Assembly (NCBI GenBank): GCA_021234535.1
Contig: CM037846.1
Span: 14,520,150-14,584,149 of the forward strand
Reading direction: 5' to 3'
Source of the DNA: Stichopus chloronotus
Taxonomy: Eukaryota > Echinodermata > Holothuroidea > Aspidochirotida > Stichopodidae
Length of the DNA stretch: 64,000 bases
Positions 14,203 through 62,508 of the stretch are shown here, piece by piece. The translations under genes and the position numbers were made by a program. Numbering within the stretch: position 1 is the first letter of the stretch; each line of letters starts with the position of its first letter. The notes under the pieces are model-generated. The model searched no databases, was not told the origin of the DNA, and worked only from the letters and a program-made list of their open reading frames with translations.

Positions 14203-14276
14203 GGCGCCATGGCTTAGTTGGTTAAAGCGCCTGTCTAGTAAACAGGAGATCCCCGGTTCGAATCCGGGTGGTGCCT
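14203..14276 (+). tRNA. tRNA-Thr (anticodon AGU)
   Basis: 74-nt cloverleaf. The acceptor GGCGCCA pairs with TGGTGCC (one G-U), the D stem is GCTT/AAGC, the anticodon stem CCTGT/ACAGG encloses loop CTAGTAA (anticodon AGT), and the T arm CCCGG-TTCGAAT-CCGGG is fully paired. Discriminator base is T. The B box GGTTCGAATCC is intact. It closely resembles vertebrate tRNA-Thr(AGU). No intron. Confidence 0.97.
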
Positions 14277-14283
14277 TGGGTTC

Positions 14284-14288
14284 TTTTT
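14284..14288 (+). terminator. Pol III terminator (T5) for tRNA-Thr
   Basis: A run of five T residues starts 8 nt after the tRNA 3' end, the usual RNA polymerase III stop signal. Confidence 0.7.
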
Positions 14289-15940
14289 ACCCATTCAGTT
14301 ACATGGATAAATTTACCGTCAACTCATTTGTGTGTGCAGAGAAAAGAGGAAACAAGAAGTGGGTCCCAGTCGTTTGTTAAACGGTACAACCGATTTGGAT
14401 TCAGATTTTTGTCTTTACGACTCTACCACGGTAAGAATCTGCTAAGTAGTCTTAAGTAGAATTTCGTTATCTTTATTACTTGACTTTCCGTATTTTCTCA
14501 ACTTATGTAACTTAGGCCTATAACATAACTTGTTTATACTCGTAATGTCATAATTCTTTGTGTCCAATGGAGAACAAATAAACGGAGGGTGAAAAAAGGG
14601 AAGAGAGAAAAAAAATGGAATTTGGTTAGTATTTAGCATTTGTAAATTTATTGTGTGGAAGTACAGATGTACTTAGAAGTTTGAAGGTCATGCTAAAACA
14701 GGACAACAGATGCAAAGAGCCATTATTAAAAAAATAAAGTTTCGGGTACATGTAGGTTTCAATCGATATTCTTCGTTAAAATTCCTTGATATATGGATAA
14801 AAGGTTATTCTTTATGTAAGATTGTAAATAGTAACATTGTCATTGAATTTTAATTTCATACTTTCTTTCCTTAATTGTATTTTCTAATTACGTAATTTTT
14901 GGTTGAGAACCAATAAACAGAGGAAACAACCTAAAGAAAAAAGGAGGTCGCGGGATTTCTATCATTGAAGTTTTTCACCGACCTTAGACTATAGAGTATC
15001 TGGTATGAACAAAAAATACTTTTGTTTACTCAAATCCAGATTTCCTTCTTCACGCTATTGTACTGGTTCGTAAAGTGTAATTGTTAAAACATTATTTTGT
15101 GACACAAAAGATTTCAAGTAATTCTACTTAAAGAAAAAAGAAGAAAGCATAGCATTTTACCGTGTATGTACGAAACATAAAAGGTAGAGATTTGTACAGC
15201 ATTTTCAATATAGCCTGAATATTAAAATCATTACAACCGAACTAATTTAAATCATTGAGGGACACAGTGTTTATATAAATGTGGCGAATTATTAATTTTT
15301 CATCTATTTCCGTCGATCGACGATGAACGTGGCCATTTTCGTCCTAAATTACCCATAGTTCAAAGTGAGAATGATGTCAAAGACACACGCATGTGTGCAT
15401 AGTCCCTGTAAGTCCCTATAAGTATATTATTTTTTTTCAATTCAGTTCAACGGACTTTGTTTCAATTTTTTTAATAGTACAAAAGAATATTTTACACAGT
15501 TATTATCATATATAAAATAAAAATGATTGTTTCAAGAGAAAATATACAAACTGATGGGCGACTTGGCTTAAATTTACATTTAAAAGTTCCTGATGGTTGA
15601 TTTCTACATTAAGATCCGGTATGTTATAGAAAAGCTAGCTGGATATTTCAGCTATCCCCTTAGACTTATACTCCAACATAAAATTAAGAACTGAAGAACT
15701 TGCTGACATATGGACCAGAGCCTCTCTCCATAACATTTTACATACGTTTACTTTTTGACAAAAATATTGCCCTTACTACTCCTAATAAGTTTTTTTAATG
15801 CCTTTTTAGAATTTATGGTACCCCCAAAATGTTTTAGAATGCCCTTTTAAACAATGACCCCTTCAAATGTAAGAATCCCCTCCCCCCCCCCCCTTCCGTG
15901 GATGTCGTTTATCGGTTTCACTACGAAATACTTTGTAAAC

Positions 15941-16014
15941 GGCGTCGTGGCTTAGATGGTTAAAGCGCCTGTCTAGTAAACAGGAGATCCCTGGTTCGAA
16001 TCCTGGCGGTGCCT
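15941..16014 (+). tRNA. tRNA-Thr (anticodon AGU), second copy, slightly degenerate
   Basis: 74-nt sequence with the same anticodon arm as the copy 1.7 kb upstream (loop CTAGTAA) and an intact B box. The acceptor GGCGTCG/CGGTGCC has two adjacent G-U wobbles. The T stem reads CCTGG on both sides, leaving a T-T mismatch at pair 51:63. It could be functional with reduced stability or a young pseudo-tRNA. Confidence 0.85.
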
Positions 16015-16016
16015 AA

Positions 16017-16035
16017 TTTTTTTTTTTTTTTTTTT
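16017..16035 (+). terminator. Pol III terminator (T19)
   Basis: An unbroken run of 19 T residues begins 3 nt after the second tRNA-Thr, an unusually long but clear Pol III termination signal. Confidence 0.75.
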
Positions 16036-17342
16036 GCAGTCTGATTTTACATTGTATCACAAATCTTGACGATGGGAGGGTAATGTCATGTTAAATTGAT
16101 TAGGCTTTAAATACTTGTTAATAGTATTATTATTTTCCAATCTTTGTTGTGTACATGTGCACACAGGTATATATGCTTAAAACGGCAATAAAGTTTTTCC
16201 TTCAAAAAAAAAATTCTCATTTTATTATATCCATAAAGTGTTGTTGCTGTAACTGAGTTGATCAAATATCATTGTTTTCTCCAATCAATTTAAGACATTA
16301 TCTCTCCTTAAACATAATTATTCAACTTTACCTTTAAAAGATTTTTTAAGTTTCAAGGCGGTATTCACACAAAAACAAAAACGACAGCATAACCTCTCGT
16401 TATTGGAACGTATAAAAGCCTTCGTTTCTCTATTTCAGAATAAATACTCACTTTGGTTTATTCTTGAATAAACTCACTGTCTAAGAACTAAAGTGTTTGC
16501 CAGTGAAGAAAATTGAAATTTTATCAACTTTGGGGATTTTCTTCTGCTTTACGGTTGAGAACAATATCACAATACCAAATTCTGTTTGGAAGGTACACGT
16601 GGACTCTACTTCACAGCAGTGTCATTACAAATTTTCCATAATTCTATGTACTACTGTGAAAAATATTTCTCTTCAAAAATCCATCCGCCTGTGGCAAATG
16701 TCACATGCATATTGAAATACGTGTTTCGCCAAAAAAAGAGAGGAAAATCCCTATTTTCTAATGAAATTCCAGTTATCTTCCCTGGACAATCTAAGTAAAT
16801 GATATGTGTGTGTTTGTGCTCTTGTTTTCGGGTGGGATCGAGGAAACAATAGATTTTAGGCCCTCTGTAGAAAATTCAACAGATTTCTCCGGTCCCCTCA
16901 AGATTAACAATAGACAGTCTATTGTTAAGGTTAGGGTTGAGGAAGAAAAAACAAAAGAAAGCACAATGAGGTCCTCGGAATGAATGGAAAACAAAGTTGG
17001 GTGTGTGTATGTGTGTGTATGTGTGTGTGGGGGGGGGGGCGGTGAAGTGACACGAGTATTTCATCCTTGACTATACCGTCTACCATGACTTAAATGTAAA
17101 ATCAAATTGCATTACCATGTATATGCTTTGCATGATAGGTTGAATCGCTGCACAAAACTTCATATTAATAAATCGCTTTGGTTATTGAAATTTCTGTGGT
17201 TACTTAATCTGTTATCAGCTGAATTGAAATTTGCCAGATTTTTGACTGCTACATTTATTCTTCATTTGTTTTTTTTTTTTTTACAAAACTGCTCTTACAT
17301 GTAATTGCATTACATGTATACTATTTTTCAAAGAGCCAATTT

Positions 17343-17348
17343 TTTATT
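17343..17348 (-). promoter_or_regulatory. candidate poly(A) signal for integrin beta
   Basis: AATAAA on the minus strand, about 500 nt past the beta stop codon. It is the nearest canonical hexamer I found downstream, which would imply a 3' UTR of roughly 0.5 kb. Position only; not proven. Confidence 0.3.
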
Positions 17349-17842
17349 CTATATTATTATAAAACATTTTGCCACTATGTCATTTAAATAAGTAAATCTT
17401 TCAAAATTATTATATACATGTGGTAAAATTTTCTTACTAAATTTTCGTCTTATGTGATTTTAGTAGAATAAACTTGAAACTTGAAACATTCCCCCCTCCC
17501 TTCACCCTCCCGACTATAAGAGGGTTGTTCGACCCTGAGTAGTCAAACGTAAAACGAAGCACAAAATAAAACTTACGACTGGAACGCGACCAACAGTTCA
17601 TATCCTAGCACGGGAAAGAAAGGATTCCAGTGAAAATGCTCCTAAGTTACGGCATGTGTCAGTCCATTGAACACCCCCCCCCCCCTCCTCCTCTCCCAGC
17701 CACCCATCGCTATACGAAGAATACACTAAGCATTTAGTATATGTCTCACACCCTACCATGATGCGCGTAGGGTTGGTCATAAAGTGGAGGGCCATTGCCC
17801 CAGGCTTGTTTACTAATACTACTGTTTTCGTTATCTGAATGC

Positions 17843-53903
<36,061 letters not shown>

Positions 53904-54149
53904 CGCAATCACGGTATCTTTAAATATACTATTGAATATGAGAGAAATTTAAGGAAGATAATTGTACGTGAAGAGAGAGAGAGTAGCAAGGATAATATTA
54001 TAATTGCCTAAAAATAAGAATTGCATCGAAATGTTGTCATCACTAGCCGTGTGAGCTGGGGGGACTGGCCACTGAAGATTAACCTCTTCAAAAAGAAAGA
54101 AAAAAGAAGCCCCGGTCTTTCTTAATTAAAACATATCTCAGTAGCCCGT

Positions 54150-54482
54150 GCTATTTGGAAACTTGAGAGAAATTCATTGCACGCACATGGCATACATAGA
54201 AAATAATGTTAATCATAGTTAAACTATTCCGTTTCACCAGTAAAAATCAGAGATAGGCTTCATCTCCTCAAACGTTATACTTAAAATGAGTTACGGGAAT
54301 GTACATCATTTGAATTTTTGAAAGTGTGAACAAATTACTCTTGAGCAATAAATAACTGATTACCTTTTTGTGAGAAATTTATTTCTCGAAAGATGGATAC
54401 CGTCCTGCCTTAATAATCTATCGTTGTGTGGCCTTAAATATTTTCTTTAAGTCTGTGAAACAAACACAATATTTCCCTTTAA
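54150..54482. repeat. MITE family B, copy 2
   Basis: Matches copy 1 and the inverted copy near 57.1 kb: CATGGCATACATAGAAAATA, CTTCATCTCCTCAAACGTTA, CATCATTTGAATTTTTGAAA, AGCAATAAATAACTGA and AAACAAACACAATATTTCCC. Ends diverged. Confidence 0.65.
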
Positions 54483-56159
54483 AAAATATGTTTGAATTCA
54501 AGGATCAGATGCATAGGTTAAATTACAGAGGACAGCTGAGCAGCGTCCGAATCACTGGTGACGTCATGGGTGTGAAATGCTTAAAAGAAAGCAACAAGTC
54601 ATGGAAGCAAAGGCTGATAGATTGTTGCTTGTTGATACGGCAAGGTTACATTCTTATATCAAGTACTTACATGGGTCAAAGATGGTAACTTTTGTCCAGA
54701 ATTAAGTTATCAGGATAGTGCGGATACTTGAAGTGGGAAACTGCAAAGTTAGATCCCACGATTTAGTTGCGTTGGGAAAAACCTTCTTGGTTTAATTTTC
54801 CACTATTTGAATGTGACCAGATACCAGCCTTCCCTAAACCCATGTATTTAGTCACGGTAACGAAGTACAACATGGAAAGTGGCTGGCAGTGACATTTATA
54901 TGTCTCCGCTGGTACAGCTGATAAGATTTCGTAAGATAATCAAATAAACCCTAATGAGCTTTGGACGAGCGAATTTGGTGATTCCGGATTGTGTTCATAA
55001 CATTTAAGCAACACAAGATTACTAAACTGTAACATATTTTGCAGGAAACTATTAGACCGCTGATAACTTCCTGTGGTTTTATTTTTTTTATGACGTGGGA
55101 CCGTATTATTTCACGCACATGCTGATTTGTACCAGGTACAAGACATTATACTGAGTCATTTTCAAATTTGAATTTGGGCTCTAATAAAAGAAATAACGAA
55201 AACAGCCAATCACGTAGTACTAGCCAATCACGTAGTACTATCGGTCGATAGATAAGATAGATAGATACACATGCATGTATATAAACACAAACAGATTTGT
55301 GACTTCGCTCCCCTTATATAAGTAACATCCTTGGAGACGTTGTACAAGCATACACGCTAGTCAACATTATTACTAATTTATGCAAGTAATTGGACCGTGT
55401 TTACATACGCTGACAGCAAAAAAAAAAAACCTTGAACTGGTTGGTTCTTTTGTTTTCTTAAAGGAAAGCCAAGGTGGGGGGGGGGGGGCGAATATTAATC
55501 TCCCTAACTCAATTTTGATACCTCACCACTGGTTTGAGGCAATTTCTTCGTTTCCTCCCCACGTGACATGGTTCAACGGCACAGCAGAAATAGTATCATC
55601 AACCAAAAGTAACAAACTCTCCAGTTCGTAGACTAGAAATACACTATCAAGTCCCTATCGAACTACACAAGAAACAAACACTTTTGCTTTAAATGCCAAA
55701 CTGTATGCAGTGTACTACGTCACAGGACGAGGGGTGCTAGTCTGGTACAGCAAGTTCGGGCGGAAGTGCTTTGTGTGTGTAATCATGGAGTCCCGGTCCT
55801 TGCAGTCTTAAGGCCGGTTCCCCCATGTTTGTGGGTAGCTGAAAGCTCATATGTACTGCATCGTTAAAGCAATTTCACTCATAAAATATGTGACGGAACC
55901 ATTATTGTCCAATTTGGCAAAAGAAAAAGGAAAAGAAAAAACAGGATGAAATGAAACATAATATTGTCATCAATTTTTAGGAAGTCGGTAATGCATTTTT
56001 TTGCTATTCAGTCCTTCCAAGGGAAAGGCACCGAAAATGTTTTTATTCAGCCTTTACTATACCTAGTTTCGTTAGTTAGTTTCCTTTTAAACGAAACAGT
56101 ACATCACAGAGTTGTCCCGGTTGCCAAGATGACGTCTTACCGAAACAAGAGCACATCAC

Positions 56160-56345
56160 ATTAAAGGGAAATAGGGCGTTTAGAATACACCAACATGACA
56201 TGCAAGAAATAGCTTTAGCATGTAAAGCATGTCATTCATCAATAAACATACCAAAGCTTCATCTTCTCAAAGATTAATGGTACAGAAATGCATCATTTGA
56301 ATTTGAGTTGGGTGAACAAATATGTGAGCAACAAATACCTTATCG
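56160..56345. repeat. MITE family B, copy 3 (3'-truncated)
   Basis: Well-preserved left end TTAAAGGGAAATAGGGCGTT then TAGAATACACCA. Similarity fades after AACAAATACC, leaving about half of the element. Confidence 0.75.
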
Positions 56346-56967
56346 TGCATTTTGCTTGCAGTTCTTCTTATTTGATTTATCATTTTTGTTTGTGTCTAAA
56401 TGTGATGTTTTCTCAAAACAAACGCCCTCTGTCCTTTAATAACAGTGCGAGTAAGTATGGTCACAGTACAGCCGCAAAGGGTTCATTGTGAGTAATATAA
56501 AACCTTAATCTTGGTTGATATATCTTTTTTTGGGCCACGAAGAAATGGATGAGGGCGGGAATTTGTGGCCGAATGAAAGTACCTTTACTCTGAAAACAGA
56601 AGAGTGAAATTCACTACAAAAAGAGTATGCAGAGTGACCATCTCGTAATAAGAGTGAATTTCACCAGGACGTGAGTGGAAATAAGCTCCAAAAGAGCAAT
56701 ATTTTAGTATTCCATACTAGCAATATTCAGCAATATTCCAATGATGTGTATGAAGAATAGCCCTTATTGAAAGGAATTTCATTCATTTTGCTTTTTTTTT
56801 TCATTAGTCTAAGAGTGTTGTATCTCACTACAACTCTCTTTTTACTATAGTAAGAATGTACACATTCGAAGCAACGCAAAGAAAACGTTTGAAATCCTAA
56901 TTTTCATTGTGCATGGCTTTAACCAATTAGTGTCCCCCAACAAACACACGCATATGTAAAATGAGAA

Positions 56968-57325
56968 TTAAAGGGAAATAGGGATGTTTGTTTTACAGAA
57001 TCAATCATATTTTTAAAACCAATATTTGTGGCTACCTAGAAAGATAGACTACTCAATATAAGGAAGGACAGTAACCTTCTTTTCAAGGAATAAAATTCTC
57101 ACAGAGAAAAATTCAGTTATTTGTTGCTCAACAATCATTTGTTCACCCAAAGTTTTCAAAATTCAAATGATGCATCTTCCGTTATTCATCTCATGCATAA
57201 TGTTTTGAGGAGATGAAGCTTTGACAGATGTTTATTGATGAGACTGAATGGTTTAACAATGGTTAGAGCTATTTTCTTTGTACGCCATGGTGGTGTATTC
57301 TAAACGCCCTATTTCACTTTAAAAT
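56968..57325. repeat. MITE family B, copy 4 (full length, inverted)
   Basis: Left end TTAAAGGGAAATAGGGATGT; right end reverse-complements to TTAAAGTGAAATAGGGCGTT, so both inverted ends are present around about 356 bp. Defines the family boundary. Confidence 0.8.
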
Positions 57326-58953
57326 TAATGGTACAGGGGAGGGGAAGGGGAGGGAGGATGGGGGATTCGGAGGGTGGATAAACCATCTGGGATCAGCCAT
57401 ATATGTCAGGGTCTAAATGTACCACACAATATTGGGGCTATTCAGAGCTGTTTCTAGAGAAGGAGGTTCAGGTTTTAACCAATCACAGTCATTCTCTCAA
57501 TCATATAAACATTGGCGTATCCAGGAATTTGTGATATTAGACACCCCATGGAGGGCCGTCCTGGAAGAGGTCTAAGGGCAATGGTGTAACTCAATAGGAT
57601 TGGTACTATTTTTTTGGTATTATCAAACCCTCCACCTCTCTCTGTCCCTCTCACACACAAAAAAATATGAGGACTTTTGGGTCATAATAACTTATAACAT
57701 ATTATGTGTATTGGGCACAGTCCCTCAGCGAAATGTATGTGTTTACTCTGCCAGAGTTACATTTTTGTGAGTTGGAGTGTGAGCCCCCCCCCCCTCATCC
57801 CTTAAATTAGCCTACCTCTCATTTAAAGGGGATCTGGTGCATCTCAACTATAGATCTCTAACTGTTATTCTCTCTCCGTTGGATAAGACTACTTGAGAAG
57901 TCACGATGACTCCACTTGCTTGACCTCATGTACCATTCACTATATCTTTCCGTCTTTTTCTCTTCCTCCTTTTCGTTTTTCCTCACACTTAAAGGCTGTA
58001 ACGCATCACCCCAGACAGTTTCAATTCTCCCAACCATGCACCTAACTCTAGTCCCTCCCTCAGCCTGTCTTAAATTCCTTCAAATGTGTAATCAAAACAA
58101 TGGATCCCTGTGTACGCTGTGTAATACGAGCTGCTCTGCATCTTTCGAATCTGTTGTCAATCTAAGAGTGCTGTAACTTAGAACCAGTTGAGAATTTTCC
58201 TTTCCGGGAGGTAAAAATATAGCTTAGGGTGATGCAATAGAGCCTTTAACTTTGTTTATGAGTCAATAATCGGGGGGGGGGGCGTCTGTTGCAACCAGTC
58301 TGGATCCTTCACTGATAAGAGATATGTACGTGTCCAGTCGGTCGACAAATTATTATATGCTGTGCTAACAGTCTTCTGCTTGATTCTGATATTAGTAGAC
58401 ATAAACTATGAACTACCCAATTGTTCTCTTCGACCTATATGACCTATTCACAAATAAGTTATAACTTGCCTCTCTTAATCAATAAGTAACCTATACTTAT
58501 TGATGATATTCTACGTAATCATCAACCGACAAAATTGTTTTACTTTCCATGTACCGTACATAAAAGAAGAAAATGACACGGAAAATAACAGCAATGTATA
58601 TTACCCATGATCATCCATGCGTAATATACGACACGACTTGAGCTCCGTGCACTATGGTGTAAAATATACTGCACTAATTAACATCAGTCCATACATTAAC
58701 TTCGAAAATGTGCATGTGTATAATAGTATGCTATACATACTATACATATAATCAGAATGCTCAACTTAAGTTGATCGTTTTTCAGTGTTTGTTATTCAAT
58801 AGCAAAGTACCACTTTCAAAAGATGTAATGCTAAGAAATTTCATTATGTTTCGTTCATGCCATGGCCAGTTTGACTTTCAAGAAAGCCCTGCTATAGGAT
58901 CGAAACGATGAGTACGACTTCAAGATGACTGGAAGTCTTATTGATATTTCAAG

Positions 58954-59010
58954 TGACGTCAGTGGGTTGTAATTAGCAAGGAAACATCGGTAGTCCGTGA
59001 GTGATATATA
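58954..59010 (+). promoter_or_regulatory. candidate promoter: CRE plus TATA
   Basis: TGACGTCA at 58,954-58,961 and TATATA at 59,005-59,010, spaced as a CRE about 45 bp upstream of a TATA box. A start near 59,040 would give a leader of about 150 nt before the ATG at 59,187. Motif-level evidence only. Confidence 0.25.
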
Positions 59011-59186
59011 GCTTTAATTTGGTACCATCCAGCGATATTACGCGAGTGGAGTTTATCTCCTACTTTCTTTTCTTTACAAAAGCGGTTATTATCTGTCGTA
59101 ATTAAAAGAAGATATTTCACTCACACCGGTTGAAAGTATTCACAGTGTTTTTCCCATGTCATACTTTCTATTTAAAACTAAATACA

Positions 59187-59270
59187 ATGGATGGTGCTCA
59201 AGTGACCAATGGTGTAAATGGTGACCTCTGCTCAGACTTCAGAAGCAAAGTCAACGCAAGCGGCATTTAA
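59187..59270 (+). CDS. candidate first coding exon or short ORF (unrecognised)
   Basis: ATG in a strong context (A at -3, G at +4) opens MDGAQVTNGVNGDLCSDFRS and stops at 59,268-59,270. A first exon could end at GTGTAA or GTGACC within it. An overlapping frame from 59,218 stays open for 89 codons. I recognise no family, and no downstream exon is evident in the window. It could be chance. Confidence 0.2.
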   Translation: MDGAQVTNGVNGDLCSDFRSKVNASGI

Positions 59271-61444
59271 AGGAAAGAAGGTCCAATTAGCAATGGACTA
59301 CACTTGTTCTTTGATATTTGAGGGAGAAGTCAAGGTTACTGACCTTTTTTTTACTTTTTTTCGTACTTGTGATAAGATGAGACTATCGTTTAGTGGATTT
59401 CATTTTGTTCGGTTAGATCGCTGGCTCTCTAACAATTCGCTTGTCTTATACGTCACAGCAATCACGCAGGAAGATGCTGAAAAATGACCTAACACATTAT
59501 GCTGCCAGTAAAATTTTGAACTTAAAAAGACTGCTTTATTCTTAGTCAAGACTAGGCTGTTCAGTTTATTGTTACCTACATTTCTTGCGAGTTACATCTT
59601 TCCCCCTTATTCTAACAATTTTTTCCCATCTAAACACAAAAGAGAAGTGAAATCCGGTTTTCATAGGTAAAACAAAATGTTAAACACTTTTTTTTGGAAC
59701 AGACTCTTAACACGTCAAGGTATTTATGCTTAATAAAAATAAAATATGTAAAGCATACCAAACGTTTCAGACGGTGAAATTAACACATTGACACCTCTCC
59801 TAAACATGTATTATGGTAGTGACCAGTTTATGAAAGAAACACTTTTGAACATTACATATTCAGTTTTGAGCGCCAGCATGTTTACTGTTAAACGCAATAA
59901 GTGTTCAAAATTAAACATGCGTTTAAAAAGCCTCACAGTAATGGCAGTCTATGAGTTTATTTCAGTCTGAGACATTTACAGTATTGTATTTATGTATTTT
60001 ACTGTTAATTTAGCGTAAACATCTTGAGGTACTGAAAATCTGTTAGGACAAAGTATGTTTTTTTAGTATGCATAATGTAAACATTAATACGGTAACATAT
60101 CCTGACCAATCAGTGTACAGTCTGTCTGTCTGTCTCTTATACTAGGCTAAATCTAACCAATACAGTATTGTATTCATCTAATTTCTGAAACTTAAAAGAC
60201 GATTAGTTTTTTCAGTTCATGAATCGATATTTTAAATAAGTTAACATAACAGTATCAGCTAATCAATCAAGTTTACAGATCATTACTCATTAGTAAGAGG
60301 TCATTCACAAAAACGGTGTTCTGAAACTTTAAGTAAAAACCTGAATAATTTAATTAATCGGCTCTACTTGACGAATACAGAAGAATTACTCAATGATATT
60401 ATTCATGTTACCTTAGGGTCATTGTGTTTCCTTTTGAGACTTTTCAGACGAGTGCATACATTGACACGTTCAAAAGCCAAATGAAGAACCATGGGGTATG
60501 TTAGTTCTCTGTGCAATTTAATACCCACTCAAAGATACCCACAAACATGTACTGAATGTTAGTATCAATTTGAATGATATTTAGCTGTTGTTGTCCACGT
60601 CTCTTTTCACATTATTAAATTCATTTTTGACTCCTGTTTTAGGAAAGGGGTGACACACGCAGGCAAAACATTCTTGAACAATAACCATATATACACCATC
60701 ATGAAACCTTTTGTCTTTTCGACTGTATAATGCAAAGGGGCTACGTTGACAGAATCATTGTTTATTATGGTACATGGCTAAAACAATACATGCTCTTCCG
60801 GGCTGCAGAACATACACTATTATATTTCTGCTGAGCGTAAGTTATGCTATGCAGAGTTATTTCCTGTTTATATACTGTGATATACTACAATCTGCACTCG
60901 GTATACAAGCCACATCAACACGTAATTTAAAGTTAGCCTACTTCTGTACATGGATTATGATGTTTCTTTCATTCGGTAAATCGTATTCAGAAAAAAAAAT
61001 ATGTACCCCGGTATTTACCCAACAGGAGTGTTATAATTACACACAATACATGAACAAGAAAGCAAACCCATTTTCAAGAGGAACGCAGAATTTTAATATC
61101 AGCACATGAAGTTGATATATCCATAAACTTGTTAGGATTTTTGAAGGGTGCAGTTATATGACAATGATTTTAACTAGCTCAATTGGTCAAGTTGTACATC
61201 CAATATTTTAGGACTACTATGAAAACTGTTTTATTTTTTATACCCTGGCTTGCATTGAATGTAAAACATTAAAAACAAATTGAATCATTAGTTTTCAATG
61301 TTGGTTTGTATGTCACATGATAGGGATCCCCTTGATTTACCATTTGTCACCAGTATATTACGGAAACTGGGCAGTTTTTGGAATATAAATAGAGAATTTC
61401 ACAAAGCAGCTCAAGGTGCATAAGACTTAAGACGGACAATTATG

Positions 61445-61445
<1 letters not shown>

Positions 61446-61526
<81 letters not shown>

Positions 61527-61610
61527 GTATATATATATATATAATTAAGTATATATATATATATATATATATAATTAAGTATATATATATATATATAATT
61601 AAGTATATAT
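61446..61610. repeat. (AT)n array with regularly interspersed AATTAAGT
   Basis: About 165 bp of alternating AT in which AATTAAGT recurs four times at 20-34-bp spacing. Likely to form hairpins. ORFs across it are artefacts. Confidence 0.9.
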
Positions 61611-62307
61611 GCCATATAGAATTTATCATGACGATCCATGGTACATAATTCTCAATGACTTTCTGTACGTCTACATGTAAACATAATAACACGGCTGAAT
61701 GAAGGAAGCTTCTGTTAATGTAGCGTCGAAATAGGAGGTTGGCAGTGTACAAAGAGGCCCTGCCAATGGCCTATACTCGTGCTAGTGTCATTTCTGTTAT
61801 TACGAATATTCATGGGTGGTTGAAAATTGAAAGTTGTCGTCAAAGTCACATAGCTAAAAAAAAAAATCAACATGAAAAGAATGTTGCTACAATACCAAAC
61901 GAAGCACAAGAGATTTTGTATTATTTGTCAATTTTCTAATTTTTGTGATAACACCGTTTCTTCAGAAGTAATGCCGTAACTAGGACTGGCTACTACGGTA
62001 TGCGTTCACTTATCCGACTATTTTGCCTGGACCATCACTCCGCAACTACAAACTGGGAAATATCATCCAGGCTATTTAGACTACAACAATGCCACGTAAG
62101 CATGGAGTTGAGTGTTCATGATATTTCCAACCTATTTAGTTAGTGACGGTCACCGTAAACTCCAGGATATGGTATATGCCTGTACATAGACAGGCCTCTG
62201 CATGCGCTACTTCATAATCTGATATAGAGCCCATTTTATGTATGAATGTGAAAATTAGGAAATATCACCTTTCATACATGCATAATTGTGAACATGATTG
62301 AGCATAG

Positions 62308-62508
62308 CAGGCCCGTATCCAGGGGGGTTCAGGGGGTTCGGACGAACCCCTCCCCACAAGATCTGGAGTTCCTCTCAGCCTATGATAGTAGGCCTACGTT
62401 AGCAACTTATAATGAGTTTTAATTTGTCGGTCATAATTGTCGGGTAAAATGTTCCACTTGTGGTAAAATCGAACCCCCCCCCCACTGAAAAAGCTGAATA
62501 CGGGCCTG
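62308..62508. repeat. MITE family D, 201 bp with 5-bp target duplication
   Basis: Ends CAGGCCCGTATCCAG and CTGAATACGGGCCTG (one mismatch), flanked by CATAG on both sides (62,303-62,307 and 62,509-62,513). Subterminal GGTTCGGACGAACC-like sequence and a C tract. A decayed relative lies at 25,404-25,552. Confidence 0.8.

Larger units (their letters stand above)
4319..17842. other. spacer between integrin beta 3' end and integrin alpha 5' end
   Basis: About 13.5 kb lying downstream of the beta stop codon and upstream of the alpha start, both genes being on the minus strand. It contains two tRNA-Thr genes, a tandem array near 7.1 kb, three MITE-like copies and several poly-C/poly-G tracts. The beta 3' UTR must lie at its right end and the alpha promoter at its left end. 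The remaining ORFs (for example 5,818-6,198, 9,495-9,746 and 11,796-12,095) show no domain, no splice context and repeat-like composition, so I do not call them genes. Confidence 0.6.

Noticed and set aside
15941..16215. tRNA-derived SINE starting at the second tRNA-Thr (AATAAA and an A tract follow at about 16.19-16.21 kb)
   Set aside because: A T19 Pol III terminator follows the tRNA directly, so a read-through SINE is unlikely; no second copy of the body is in the window.
60774..61109. 111-codon plus-strand ORF with hydrophobic segments
   Set aside because: No family signature, no splice or promoter context, and composition matches the AT-rich background.
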